This document shows, in pieces, positions 46,115 through 59,150 of a stretch of 64,000 bases of DNA. A program made the translations under genes and the position numbers. Numbering within the stretch: position 1 is the first letter of the stretch; the number at the start of each line of letters is the position of its first letter. Source of the DNA: Lytechinus pictus (Eukaryota > Echinodermata > Echinoidea > Temnopleuroida > Toxopneustidae); NCBI RefSeq assembly GCF_037042905.1, contig NC_087251.1, forward strand, positions 33,335,001 through 33,399,000. Reading direction: 5' to 3'. The notes under the pieces were generated by a model that saw nothing but the letters and a program-made list of their open reading frames with translations, did no database searches and had not been told where the DNA came from.

Positions 46115-46180
46115 GGCCCGTCTTACAAAGAGTTGCGATTGATCCGATCAATCGCAACTATGGAAAGCCAGCAAAGTCAA
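46115..46180. mobile_element. Solo end of the 41617-41890 MITE family
   Basis: GGCCCGTCTTACAAAGAG, TTGCGATTGATCCGATCAAT, CAACTATGGAAAGCCAGC match the left end at 41617, but no matching right end is found downstream, so it is truncated. A (CA)n run follows at 46285-46315. Confidence 0.55.
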
Positions 46181-46902
46181 CTTATGCAATGCATGTTTAT
46201 TCAATTTTTTTCTAGAATATGAACGTATATCCATACGTTCATTGATTTCTTGACAGTTTGGTGTGTTCTCCTTAGTTTGCATACACACACACACACACCC
46301 ACACGCGCACACACCCTCTCGCCTGTGTGAATGTATACCACTCACTCTCTAATATTCACAAGACCACGGCAGAACTGTGCCATCATTGGATTTGTCAGCG
46401 CAATGATTATCATTGACAACGAACATGATCAGAGCTTATCAAGCTATTGGGGGCAACCGTGCCAAAAATACCGGCAAAGGAAACAAGTTTTCCGGCAACA
46501 CGTCATTCGATAATTGAAACACCTTCCAAATATGGCGACTAGCGAAACGAGCAAATTGAATGTTATTTGTATACTCGGATGCTTTGCAGCGATACAATCG
46601 GTACTGAAACCGTATATCGATCCAAAATCTAATTACAATCTCTGGGCAGCATTTCATTACCGCCCAACTATCTGAAAAACGCTTGCAGATAATGCGATAT
46701 TGGTCCGAAAAGTAAACGCAGTCGCTTGATTATCCTTATTTGAGTGATGGTTGTTGACTCGAAACCATCATCATTTTGATATTTATGTTTTAATTGAAAT
46801 GTATGTGAAATGTTCATAGTTATGTTAACATAAATTCACTCTAAATTCATTGAATGTTGATGTCACTACCAATGAAAGGGAAAAGCGAATGAAACTCACT
46901 CA

Positions 46903-47620
46903 TTAATAAGTAACCCTAATTATTTTTCACACATTATAGACTTTGCATTCTTGTCAACAACAGAGATTGGATTTCACATCAAAATGATTGAAAACGTGAT
47001 CTTTCAGACAGCTTTATGAAACATAATGTAACCATTTGTGAAATACTGGCATTTATTTCACACATTATAGACTTTGCATTCTTGTCAAAAACAGAGATTA
47101 ATAAGTAACCTTAATTATTTTTCACACATTATAGACTTTGCATTATTGTCAACAACAGAGATTGGATTTCACATCAAAATGATTGAAAACGTGATCTTTC
47201 AGACAGCTTTATGAAACATAATGTAACCATTTGTGAAATACTGGCATTTTTTTCACACATTATAGACTTTGCATTCTTGTCAAAAACAGAGATTAATAAG
47301 TAACCTTAATTATTTTTCACACATTATAGACTTTGCATTCTTGTCAACAACAGAGATTGGATTTCACATCAAAATGATTGAAAACGTGATCTTTCAGACA
47401 GCTTTATGAAACATAATGTAACCATTTGTGAAATACTGGCATTTTTTTCACACATTATAGACTTTGCATTCTTGTCAACAACAGAGATTAATAAGTAACC
47501 CTAATTATTTTTCACACAATATAGACTTTGCATTCTTGTCAACAACAAAGATTGGATTTCACATCAAAATGATTGAAAACGTGATCTTCCAGACAGCTTT
47601 ATGAAACATAATGTAACCAG
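46903..47620. repeat. 195-bp satellite array, about 3.7 copies
   Basis: TTAATAAGTAACC begins units at 46903, 47098, 47293 and 47488, an exact 195-bp spacing. The last unit is cut after ATGTAACC at about 47620. Each full unit holds two copies of a sub-repeat of about 40 bp (CACACATTATAGACTTTGCA then TTCTTGTCAACAACAGAGATT). Copies differ by only a few substitutions. Confidence 0.95.
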
Positions 47621-48257
47621 AAGTAATAACAACAGACTAGTTGTAACACTTGGTAACTCATATATAAAGTAATAAACGTATTTGGATACATAACAAACAT
47701 TTAAAATTATGGTTTAGTTATCAGTATATGGATAGCACTATAGTGCACCTTTATTATTGAAAAGACAAGACCTATTAGTGATGCCAGTATTTCACAAATG
47801 ATTATTAGGTATATCATAGAGTTAATCGGGTACACCTCTCCATGCGCGCATCTTTTTTTTCTTTCCCTTTCTTTCCCTTTCCCTTTTTCTCTATTTTTTT
47901 CATCACCTAAAGGGTATCATAGAAAGGGCGGTTGCCCTCTCCCATGCAGGTCGCCGCCCCTTATCTGGACTATCACAAAACTATCACGCATAAATTATTC
48001 AGTAACCTATCACGTCATTCCAAATAAGCGTAAAAAATATATTATGTCTTATGATATCTCTCAATATCTTAGTAAACTCTCTCTTTATGAAATGCTGTTT
48101 ATTTTTTTTTTCATTTATGCATGATTTCATACTATTCGTACTTTAATGTTTACTATGTTTGAATGTATAATGAATTTATATTGAATCATTGTTGAATTGT
48201 TGTTGATTTGTTAGGCGCCTTGGGAATTCCTTGGAATCATGTATTCATGTATGATTT
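47621..48257. other. No gene seen
   Basis: AT-rich with pyrimidine runs at about 47850-47905. GTTAGGCGCCTTGGGAATTC near 48212 followed by ATTATT resembles a LINE/SINE 3' tail but is too degenerate to call. Confidence 0.4.
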
Positions 48258-48402
48258 GGTTATTATTATAATTATCATCATTATTGTCATTATCATTATT
48301 ATTATCATTATTATAATTGTTATTATTATTATTATTGTTATTATTATTATCATCATTATTATTATCATTATTATCATCATCATCCTCATCATTATTATAA
48401 AT
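48258..48402. repeat. (ATT/ATC)n array
   Basis: About 145 bp of ATT triplets with ATC and GTT variants; gives poly-Ile and Met/Ile ORFs on the two strands. A run of 10 C follows at 48419-48428. Confidence 0.9.
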
Positions 48403-48562
48403 ACAGTAACACTGACCGCCCCCCCCCCCTTCATCCTATCAGAGAACCCTATGTCCGCCACTAATTGGTTTATTCATTACTTTAATTGTTGAACGCTCGC
48501 TGCATTCTCTAAGGAGAAAAATGAACCGATTCATTCCCTCTCCTCGACTTCTCGAGTTCACG

Positions 48563-48698
48563 CAAGACGTTTCACGAAGGGTATTGTAGACGGGTTTTCT
48601 CCGACAAATTTGTTGTCAGCCAATCAGCTCAATGCATTTCAGTGGCTTATAACAGTTAGTGGAAAATCACTAACAGACAGTTTCATGAAACGATCCCG
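48563..48698. mobile_element. MITE, TTTCATGAAA family member
   Basis: Left GACGTTTCACGAAGG, right CAGTTTCATGAAACGATCCC. The interior has AGCCAATCAGCTCAATGCAT, TTCAGTGGCTTATAACA and GTTAGTGGAAAATCACTAAC, the inverse of the 1297-1858 copies. Confidence 0.6.
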
Positions 48699-49074
48699 AT
48701 TTACCAGGGAGCATCAGCATGAACCTAGAGCAACTGAATAGTAATGTAAATAACGAGTCTCTCTTAAAACCTGCAAGTATTGACGTCACAATGGTTTAAA
48801 GATTTACATGCAGTAGTGACGTCATGATACTACCCTGGCAGCTATGAAGAGGAAAGGCTAAGTAATTAACGAATTGCAGATATTACAAACATTTAGAATA
48901 TTACATGTAGAAGTGACGCCATAAAATGAGCTGCTAATAAAAAGAAGCATTGTACAAAAAGTCATAGTAATTTTATTAGTTTGATGAAAAATAATTTTGT
49001 AAGTAAAATTGAAAAAAAAGTGCGTCTAACAATAAAGGCGCGTTTAAATAATAGACCTTTTTTATCCTTCTTCA

Positions 49075-49080
49075 TTATCA

Positions 49081-49112
<32 letters not shown>

Positions 49113-49268
49113 CTCCTCCTTCTCCTCCTCCACCCCCTCTTCCTCCTCTTCTTCCTCCTCCTCCACCTCCTCCTCCCATTCCTCTTCTTCTTCTTGTTCC
49201 TCCTCATCATCCCCTTCCTCTTCTTCTTCTTCTTGTTCCTCCTCCTCCTCCTCTTTTTCTTCTTTTTG
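49075..49268. repeat. (TTC/TCC)n polypyrimidine tract
   Basis: About 190 bp with nearly all pyrimidines on the + strand. Poly-Phe/Leu and Arg/Lys ORFs are artefacts. Long polypurine-polypyrimidine DNA of this kind can adopt triplex structure. Confidence 0.9.
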
Positions 49269-50259
49269 TTGAAGGCATCATTGTGCAGCGTATCCTATTC
49301 TGATAGTATCCGCTCACATATTGTGGTACAGCAGAATGAATGTTTTTATTGAAAGTGTTGAATACTCGAGGGGAGATATCTGTAATTAACTCTGTCCTCT
49401 ATGAAGAAATATAGCCATGTGCATGCTTTTGCTGACAGACTATTAGATTTTTCAACGATTAAAATGAACCCGGTTTTCTTGATTTTAAATGTTATTGCCG
49501 AAAGCGTTGCTAAACCGCCATCTTTTCGCGATCTTATTTCTCTGTAATTACTCTTCGCCTCTCTATTCCTCTTCCTTTATCTTTCTGTCGGTAAACTGAT
49601 TAAATCGTTGTGCATATATGCCTGAAAGCAATCGAATTATTATTCGCAATTTCAATATTGCTGGAGGCACATATATACCGGCACTATATTTTTATAAAAC
49701 ATTTCGTTTTCTGTAGAATCCACTCATGATACCTAGGCTTAATAAACAAACGGCACGAAGCCTTCCTGTAAATGATCAAAATTTAACTATAAAATGTTTT
49801 AGAAAGCCTATATCGGTATCCATTTGATGAAAATTATATTTTCTTACCAGGGGCGGTGCCAGGGTAATTTGTTTTAATGGGTGGGGGAGACAAGATAAAC
49901 CAAGGGTGACGTCACTTTCCACATTTGAACAATAGGGTATACCATGAAGTTAAACACCCAAACGTCACTATTTTATTCTTCTGTTTCTGTTTTCTTAATT
50001 TTTCGTCTTTTTTTGGTCTCATCTTTCTCCTCTTTTTTCCCCACTACGTGAGGGGTCACACAGGCCGTTCTTTCCTTGCCCCCCCCCCCCCTCTCCCCTG
50101 GTTCCACCCTCGAGACCTGCTGTAAAATTACCCGAATTACCAAAGTGACATTTAAGTGTTAAGGGGGATATTTGGAAGTAATATTATACAAATATACTGC
50201 TCTCATAAGACGTCACAAAAAAAATTAAGAGACTTCAAAACTATTGATGGATTTTCATC
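49269..50259. other. No gene seen
   Basis: AT-rich. Contains CCAGGGGCGGTGCCAGGG near 49850 and a C-rich run near 50079-50100, fragments of the same G/C-tract repeat vocabulary. Confidence 0.4.
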
Positions 50260-51315
50260 AAACCAGGGGCGGCGATCCTGGGGGGCCGGATGGCACTGTG
50301 CCCCCTGGCCCCCCTCCCCCAGGATCAATTTGAAGCACTGAAATGGTGCCCTTTTTATGCAAGAAGAATGCCCCTCACGAACGTGTCCTTTGCCACTTTC
50401 ATCGGATGAGGACCCGATTTAGGTGTTACCAAGGGCCCTTTCTCATACAAGTGCCAATTTTTACCAAAAATGTCCCCTCTCGAACGTTTTCAGTGCCCCT
50501 TTCTCCTCAGAAGGACCCGTTTTATGTGTTAGCAAGTGCCATTTCTCGTACCATTGCAAATCTTTACAAAAAATGCCCCTCACGAACGTGTTCTGTGCCC
50601 CTTTCACCTGAGAAATACCCGTTTAATGTGAGAGAAAGTGCCCCCTTGCCTTCTTGTAAGTGCCCTTTCTCGAATCAGTGCCCATTTTGACCCAAGAAAA
50701 GTATCCCTCACGAACGTCTTCTGCACCCCTTTCGTACCTGAGAAGAACCCGTTTTATGCCGTTAGCAAGTGCCCCTTTGCCTTTTTATAGGTGCCCTTTC
50801 TCGTATCAGTGCCCCCTTTTTACCAAGAAAAGTGCCCCTCACGAACATGTTCTGTGCCCCTTTGAAAAATGAAAACAATATTCTAATTTTTATATGTTAC
50901 TACTTATGAAGGAAAAACTTCTAAAAATAATCCTACGTGGCTTAAGTTTCATGAGTAATGTGAGTGGGGTATATAAGCAGTGGCGTACAGATGGAGGGCT
51001 CTTGCCCCACCCCCCCCCCTAACAAAAAATCACAACCAAGAAAAAAAAGAGAAAAGGAAAGAGAGAAGGGTCAAATATGGTATCATTTTCTGAAAATTAC
51101 GTCGAAATCTATCACAAAATTGGATTTTCCTTATAAAAATGTCACGAGCTTCTTATGAATTTTTCATGATACAAAATATTTAGCCCGCTCAAAATTTTTG
51201 GCTCATTTCACCATTGTAGATAAGTCATTTTTTTTCTTTGTTTCAAGATAGTGCCCTTTTCGAAAGAAAAAGTGCCCTTTTTTCCCTGTGCGCCCCCCCC
51301 CCCCCCCCACTTTCA
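50260..51315. repeat. Degenerate tandem repeats rich in AGTGCCCCT and CACGAACGTG
   Basis: GCCCCTCACGAACGTGT-like words recur at about 50370, 50472, 50575, 50704 and 50835, with spacing of about 100-130 bp. Each is followed by CTGTGCCCCTTT and a conserved ACCCGTTT(T)ATG segment. The block is bordered by C tracts (50283-50335 and 51293-51310), and GTGGCGTACAG appears near 50982. It is repeat DNA; ORFs through it are not credible genes. Confidence 0.7.
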
Positions 51316-54300
51316 ACTTCGCTCTGCGGTCCATGCATCAAAACTTCAACAATATCTTAAATAATGATTTTAAATTAAATTAACTTTATAAAAATATGTG
51401 CCTTTTCCACGGATAATGGCGAATCGTTGCCACAGTTCTTCCCTAGATGCACCGTGACTTTTATTCTCAAGCGACGTTTCTAGCATCAATATGCATAACG
51501 CTCCATCTATTGTTTTTCTCAGGCCCACTTACGGGATCAAGGGTCTACTATCATTTCATATTTCATATCGAGCATCGCATGCCTACCTCGGGCTCCTTCA
51601 AGCACGGGGATGAACTTCACAGTTCAACCTTCTCACCCCCATTCTTCATTGCCCCCTGGGCGGTAGATCTATCCGTTGCTGGAATCGGGGCCTGTATGTG
51701 CATGGTGCTTAAAAATCCTCCTGCATGCATAACGGATGAATGGAGAGGGCACTTCCGGAACAAGTTGCTATCTACTGAAGATTGGGGGAGTTCCTTCACC
51801 CAATGGAGGCTCTTTGTATAAGAGTGGTAACCTAGGTTGGAAGAGGAATATAGTCGAGTATACAAGAATAGTTTGACAGACTCAGACAAGATTGATAGGA
51901 AGAAGAAATAAGGATAAAGACCAACAGAAAAGGGGCAGCGGATGGGGTAGGATTGAGGAAGAGTTGAGAGAGAAAGAGAGAGATAGGGGGAGAGAGATAG
52001 AGTGGTGTGTGTATGGTGTATGGTGGAGGGAAGAGCGGACGGATGTCTTTTCATGGGATTTGACCAAATTTTTTCCAAAATTAGTCACATTACTTTTTTT
52101 ACTTTAAAAAATTATTTTAGAATTGTAAGCTGTCTTAATATTCAATTACCCTAACCCTATTCATCTTTTTAAAAAATGCCCCAAAACAAAGAGAGAAAGG
52201 TATAGGTTACAGCATGCAACATTGTATATTCTCAATATCAGCATATTTTTGCAGAACTTACGTGATCCAAATAAAAAACACTTGACTTTTCCGTTTTAAA
52301 CCGCGGATACCCTCGCCCTACTCATCCACCCCCCCCCCCCCTCTTTGATCGAGATCCGACTGGATAAGTGCAACATGGATCAATACCGGTTTCCTGGGGA
52401 CCGGGTAGGCCTCGGAAGCACCGATGTTCAGTGGCCTAGAAAACACTGTAAAAGTTCATCGATAAATAGGTAGGAGGTTGGCTATTTATGGCCATCGCTT
52501 GCATGATTCATGTAGCCTATACTCTCTTTCAGTTATCCACGCTCAGCTGAATCTCCAGTTGGATGAAAGTGGGACAGGAGTGAGGGTGGGGGATAGTATA
52601 GGGGGCATATATTTTTTTTTTGGGGGGGGGGCAGTAACAGGGTTGCAGCTACAAAGGGAAGGAGGTCAACTTTTATTGAATTAGAAAATAGTTGCTGGGG
52701 AAGAGGAGCATAAAGATGATGAATAGCAGAAACACAGATAAAAGAAAAGTATAAAGAGGTCTTGTATAACGCTATATTAGTAGATTAAATGAAAACACCG
52801 ATGTTTAATCAAAATATCTGCGTATTTTTAGCTTTTGAAGCATGGAATGGTTTATAAACAAATTAGGATATAATCGTTGATATCAAAAATAGCTTTTTAA
52901 TATCCAATGAGTTAATGTGTAAAGTAGTTACTCAGACTGCTTTTTTAGATAAAAACTAAAAAATAGTACCGAGAGGGGCGCAAGATTTAACCTTAAATCC
53001 TAACGGCAGGAAAATTAAATCTAAAAAAAACACCAGAATTTAAATCGAATGGGTAAAAATGCATTCAATGACTACTACGTGTATATTGTAAATATTGATG
53101 ATACTTGAATATCCTAGTAGTTCACATTACTGACCCTTTAACAAAACTTTAGACAGCTAAAGGCTTTTATAATAATATTTTAGGAACAGTTATTTTTTTC
53201 TCCATGGTAAAAGACGGATGAATTGAAGAAATTGAACAAAACGGTTGAAACATTGAGACCCTCGCCAAAGCCAAAAGGCGAAATCCATGAATAATTCAAT
53301 GGTAATGGGAAAGTGTGTTTTGTGATACACTCTATAGCATTACGCTTTGGGCAAATAGTCCATATAGTAAGTGATGAATATACCAACATAGCCTTTGAAA
53401 AACTGTGAAATAATTTCAGGATGTGAGAAAATAATATAAATGTGAATATTGTTTAATGGGGCTGTGATACATATACGAGCAGAGTAGCCAGAGTAATAAA
53501 GACAAAAATATTCGCTCATGAAAGCAATTGTGCTTTGAGAATGTAAAAAGTTGTCTTGAAATTCTCACACATTTTGCTTATTGAACAGGCGTTTTTTTTT
53601 CAACTTAGTTTCACACCTGTAATAAGTGCTTTAGAGTTGAAGATCTGAGTTTGAAGAAAGGTGTATGTTTGGTTTAACATTGTGATATTACAGTCTTTCC
53701 CCGTATGATTTATTCAAGAAAACATGGAGCGTGCCTTTCTTTGTTTGAAAATATAGAAACGCTTTAAAAAGATTCGCGGGTTCACTTTGTGAGATGCTGA
53801 AAGAGTATCGTGCAAATGAAACTGCCGAAATTTACGAAAAATTCAAGAGGTGTAATGAGATATAAACATCATTTTTAAACTGTAAGAATTTTTGATATCA
53901 CACAACATCATTTAGAGTATAGAACATTGTTAAGCATTGTTAATAAGTTTATTAGTGTCTCGACAATGCACGAAACTAATTAGATCCTTGTTTTAATAAA
54001 TGCTATGGAGAGAATGATCGAACGGTTATGAAAATATTATACGAATCTTGCATAATGATTTAAGTGAAGTACAACTTTTCTATTTTTTTCTCGAACTGAC
54101 ATTGTAACCAAAATTATAAATTGTTTGGAAATGTGCCGTATCTTCCCCAGTTTCTTGGAGCGAATAGTTTGTCCGAATTATGATAACACACACACAAACA
54201 CACCCACACTCACGGATGTTCAACACGAAACAATATACCTCGCACCTTTTAGCGAACCCCATCGTTTCATTCTTGGTCACAATACTATATATGCATTATC

Positions 54301-54832
54301 GACGCGTCAAGGTCCAGCAGAGTGAGAGTTTGAAATGTCAGACGATTGGGTGTGCATGCTAAAAACCTCGTCGTATTATTGCGCATTTAAAAGCAACATT
54401 ACTCAAAACGGGGGTTCACTTGAAGGTACTTTTTTACAAGATCTGATATTTTAAATATCAGATTATGACAAAAGGAAGTCAGTGTTTTTCGATCAAATAC
54501 AATTTTCTCACTTTGGCTTGACACTTTAGCTCAATGTCACCCTTTTTTAAACTTGAAATTATTGAACAAATCATTAAGGGATATCATAATAAATGTCATT
54601 GATTCGGGAGCGAATCCAATATTTTAACTGATGTAATGATGGCATAGGCCTATTTCTGAAAACAAAATCTCAAGCAAGCAAAAAAAGGGGAGAGAAGCTT
54701 ATCACGAATTCCGAAGGGGTGGGGCAGGGAGAATAAATCACTTCCTAAACCCTAATTTTGGTGGCATTTCATTTCAGAACTTAGGGGGGGGGAGGTAAGA
54801 GAAAGGGGGAAGGAGAGCTCAGCAATAGTAAA
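51316..54832. other. Intergenic; no gene seen
   Basis: AT-rich with C- and G-tracts near 52329 and 52620. The ORF at 51447-51821 has no recognised domain, and an overlapping antisense ORF of similar length exists, so neither is called. Confidence 0.35.
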
Positions 54833-54893
54833 TGAAGGAGAAGAAGAAAGAAGAAGAAGAAAAAAAAAAGCAATAGAAGAAGAAGGAGAAGAA
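54833..54893. repeat. (GAA)n purine tract
   Basis: GAAGAA-rich stretch with an internal A run, following G-rich sequence at 54783-54820. Confidence 0.85.
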
Positions 54894-55309
54894 ATTTTCC
54901 CCAAAAAATCTGACCGAGAGCTTATAAGATAAAATCATAAAAATTAGCAGGGTCAAATATATTAAATCAGTAGCTTGAAATTCAGAGTAGCAGTAATAGG
55001 ATTATGATGGCGCTCTTCAATCTTTTCAGATTATACACACCAGTCACTTTCGTAAGATGGACTATGGCTGAGGGGAAAAAATGTGGCAATGGTGAGGTGA
55101 ATCTATTTGCAATACATAGTCACCCATAAACCAGGCTCTGTAATAACTTATGACTTCGCCAAAAAGCAAATTCCAAATATCAAATTATATAACTGACAAA
55201 GTTAATAACGCGCGTGATGTAAGATTTTCGTGAAAAGGCAAGCTAACCAAATAATTCACAAATATAATAGTTAACCATTACCTATAAAGGTACGAGCTAT
55301 CGAATTACA

Positions 55310-55465
55310 GGCACTGGCGTACCTAGGATTTTCCAGGATTTTCGTCAGTGGGGGCAAAAAGGTCTTTCAAGCTCGTCAGGGGGGCAGGGATACATGCATG
55401 GGTGGTGGCTCGTCAGGGGGGGCAGACTACCCCTCTGCCCCCCCCCCCGTAGGTACGCTAGTGAT
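55310..55465. mobile_element. G/C-tract inverted-repeat element, relative of 3465-3690
   Basis: Starts CACTGGCGTACCTAGGATTT and ends CCCCCGTAGGTACGCTAGTG. The interior has GCTCGTCAGGGGGGCAGGGA twice with variation. It is the opposite orientation of the copy at 3.5 kb and shorter. Confidence 0.65.
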
Positions 55466-56319
55466 TACAGGGTTTATTTTTATATTATGCGTCTCTGTTT
55501 CTCATATTTTGAACAAAACATAATGTTCAAAAGTTTCAAACACAATGCATACCTCACCGAGTACTGACGAGTGACGTTTGTTTGAGACAGTTTAATATTC
55601 ATTTACCTTCATTCAGTGTTGAAGGCATGTCATCTAAGATTGTGATTTTTTTATAAGATTTCCTTCACAATGGCGCATTTTATGAAATATGAATTAATAA
55701 TTTGAAGTGACGATAAAAATAGTCTCCAAACTTAATGACAACAGAACATGATTTATCATGCCCATAGACGATAAGGAGGGCATAGACTTCCGCAGACCCT
55801 CCCCCTCCCCTGTAAAAAGGGAAAAGAAAAAAGAAGAAAAAGGGGGAAGGGGAGGGGGAATCTGGAAAAAAGATGAGAAACTGCAGAATGTTAGGTTAAA
55901 TACTCATCCTGTTCATGATTACAAAAGGTGCGTAGAATGTTCACGCGTTTTAGGTATAAATCGCCCCCAAATCACCTCGCGCTTCGCGGTCCACATCATT
56001 AATAGTAACATCAATGTCCTCTTAATAATGTTTCATATTGAACAATGCTTTACATGTTTCCTTTGGGGTCAGTGTATCAACATGCTTCACTCTGGCATTA
56101 TTATTTTTTTCTTTTCATTGACATACAATTTAATTCAGAAATGTGTTTAAAAGGTCCAGTTTTCAGATTGGCATATAACAAACTTTTAGCTCGCTTTTCA
56201 CTCGCATCAATATCTAAGCAAGATACCATTTCTTTTCAATAAACATTTTAAAAGGTTATCTCTCTGTGTCAGTTGCAATTATCGTTTATTGGATACATAC
56301 GTTCTTAAACTTTCAGTAT
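55466..56319. other. No gene seen
   Basis: AT-rich with a GA-rich stretch at 55815-55875. No supported gene. Confidence 0.35.
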
Positions 56320-56500
56320 TCTTTATTTTTGTATATCGATGCATCTTGATGCTAGGAAACCCCTCAAATCCATCCCATGTGGTTTTGAAGATTTTTTCAA
56401 TGCATTGAAACTTTAAAAATTGAAAATTTACTATTGCGCACAATTTTGGCCAATTTTGACAGGACGCGGTGCGGCAAGAGACCCCCAAATCAAACCTCCT
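56320..56500. repeat. Repeat unit upstream of the LINE (matches 59265-59450)
   Basis: Shares CAATTTTGGCCAATTTTGAC followed by AGGACGCG exactly with the downstream unit. It also shares, with divergence, the layout TATATCGATGCA..TTGATG, AACCCCTCA, GGTTTTGAAG and TTGAAAA. A third diverged unit follows at about 59450-59600. Confidence 0.65.
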
Positions 56501-56510
56501 CGTATCTTCT

Positions 56511-56511
<1 letters not shown>

Positions 56512-56547
<36 letters not shown>
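56512..56547. repeat. Poly(T) run of about 35
   Basis: Nearly uninterrupted T at 56512-56546, at the boundary between the repeat unit and the sequence leading to the LINE ORF. Confidence 0.95.
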
Positions 56548-56548
<1 letters not shown>

Positions 56549-56838
56549 TGCGCCTCCATAGGGGTAGCCTGTCTCACTTTAGGCTCTTAAATTTGGTTTG
56601 ATTTTCACTGTTATATTTGCTTGTTGTTAATATTTGTTACTGGTTTATGATTTGTTATTGGTCAAGGATGCGTGTAGTCATCTTACAAGACATACTTTGG
56701 TAAGATAGTTGTGTATTTGATGTTTTAATTTTTGTACTTGATCCTGCTGTACCTAAGTTCTCATGTACTGCCATATGCATTCACTGTTCTGTATGCAGTA
56801 TCTATTGAATGTTATGTTCTGCTCCATTGACCTTGTAG

Positions 56839-59100
56839 CTAGCCCTCTGTATTAATCTGCAGAATCCAAAGAAGAGAGTTTCCTTCAGAAAATTTCGCAG
56901 CATCGACTTGGACATTTTCCGGAATGACATCAGAGGCATGTTAAATTCACCTCCCGAACTGACATGTCCATCTGAGGCTTTGGATCATTACAACACCTGC
57001 CTGAGCTCTCTGATTGACAGGCATGCCCCTCTTCAAGTAAAAACTGTCACTGTCAGACCAAAATCACCTTGGTTCACTGATGACATCATAGAAGCCAAGA
57101 GACGAAGGCGGCGGGCTGAACGCCGCATGATTAAGTCTGGACTTGGTGCTGACAGGGAACTGTATCGCCGAGAATGTGGGTCTTACTACGAGTGCATTTT
57201 CAATGCTCAGTCTACATACTTCAGAAATCTTATTGCAGAGTCGGACACGAAGCAGTTATTCAACATCGTCAGATCACTTTCATCAACAGATCATTCTTCA
57301 GTTCTCCCAGATCATTCATCTGCAGAGAACCTCTCCAACCGGTTTGCTGAGTTCTTCAGGGAGAAGGTCTCGAAACTAGTATCATCCTTCAATCCTGCTA
57401 TCCCAGGTCCAACAACTTCACCTTCTACAGAACACAACTTCTCACAATTCCGTCTCATCAGTGATCTAGATATCCAGAAACTCATCAAGTCATTGCCATC
57501 TAAACACTGCAATCTAGATCCGATTCCTGCATGGCTTCTGAAGAACTCTCTCGAGGAACTTATCCCTGTCATCACAAAGTTTATTAATCTCTCTTTGTCA
57601 TCCGGCATTGTTCCTGAAGCTCTGAAAACATCACTTCTACTTCCTCTCCTCAAAAAGTCGAGTCTTGATCCAAATAATCTCGGCAACTACAGGCCCATCG
57701 CGAATCTGCCCTTCATTGGTAAGGTCTTGGAGAGGGTTGTGACTTCGCAGTTAAAGGATCACCTTGAAGGATTTGGCATGCTTCCAGTCAATCAGTCAGC
57801 TTATCGGAATCACCATTCTACAGAGACTGCCCTGGTGAAAGTTTTCAATGATCTTCTCCTGGCTGTTGATAGGGGCGAGGAGGCAGTGCTCGTTCTGCTT
57901 GATTACACCGCTGCATTCGACACCATCGACCACGAACTGTTACTGTATCGCCTGCAAAATGACTTTGGTATAACTGGGACTGTCCTTGATTGGCTCCGTT
58001 CTTACCTCCACAATCGAAGTCAACAAGTTACCATCAACGGCACCCTATCGGCGAGATTCCCCTTGGTCTGCGGCGTTCCGCAGGGTTCAGTGGTTGGCCC
58101 GCTCCTCTTCATCTTGTACACAAGTCCTCTGTCAAGATTCATTGACTCTCACCGGGACATTCGACATGCCATGTATGCTGATGATACACAAATTTACATC
58201 ACTTTGAAACCCACTGGTAAACATGAAGCTGCACAGAAGCTCAATAGTTGCTTAGAGGACATCAAAGCCTGGTCACATGATAACAAACTCTGTCTTAACG
58301 AAAGCAAGTCTGAAATGATCCACATCTCCTCCAAATTTAGAAACACAGAGTCCTTCCCAATGCTCTCAACCACAAGTAGCACTAGCGATAGTATTTTGAT
58401 GTGTAATGAGTTGGTAAGGGATCTTGGGGTGACAATTGACAAGAATCTCACATTTCAACAGCATGTTAAGAATATTTGTAAGTCTGCCTCCTTTGGTATT
58501 TTTAAGATTGGAAAAATGAGGAGGCTACTCGACCAACCCACAACTGCTAAACTTACCCATGCTTTTGTATCTTCCCACATTGATTACTGCAATTCAGCTC
58601 TTTCTGGTATCCCACTGTCACATTTACGCCCACTTCAAAGAATTCAAAATAGTGCTGCAAGGCTTGTTACTCTTTCAAGAAAATCTGAACATGTTACACC
58701 TATTCTGAAATCACTTCATTGGCTTCCAATACGCCAACGCATCATTTTCAAAGTTCTTCTCATGACGTATAAAATAATCAATGGCCTAGCTCCTGAATAC
58801 CTCTCTAATCTCATTTCTCTCCGCTCTTCTAGCTCACTCAGACCACTTCGTTCTTCAACAACCTTGCAGCTTACTTTAGGACCACGTACAAATACCAGTT
58901 ATGGAGCCTTTTCCGTTTTCGCTCCAATCCAGTGGAATAAATTACCATCTTACATCCATAATGCCAACTCCCTTGATCAATTTAAGACCTTGCTAAAGAC
59001 CCACCTTTTTAATGTATAGGTATCAGTTGTGGGTTGGTCTATATTGAGGTGCACATCTTAGTTGCATTTGTTTGTTTAAAATTTTTGCTTTGAATATATC

Positions 59101-59150
<50 letters not shown>

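Noticed and set aside
46903..47620. CRISPR-like regular spacing
   Set aside because: Units are contiguous 195-bp tandem copies with no unique spacers, and the genome is animal-like.
48981..49352. 123-aa Phe/Leu-rich ORF and antisense Arg/Lys-rich ORF
   Set aside because: Both derive from a (TTC/TCC)n polypyrimidine tract.
50343..50690. 115-aa Ser/Pro/Phe-rich ORF and neighbours
   Set aside because: Repeated peptide words (PFLCKK, TRSVPL-like) come from degenerate tandem DNA repeats and occur in several frames.
51447..51821. 124-aa ORF, with an overlapping 153-aa antisense ORF
   Set aside because: No recognisable domain, no splice or promoter context, and neither strand reading is more gene-like than the other.
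57312..57686. 124-aa minus-strand ORF
   Set aside because: Shadow of the LINE reverse-transcriptase frame.
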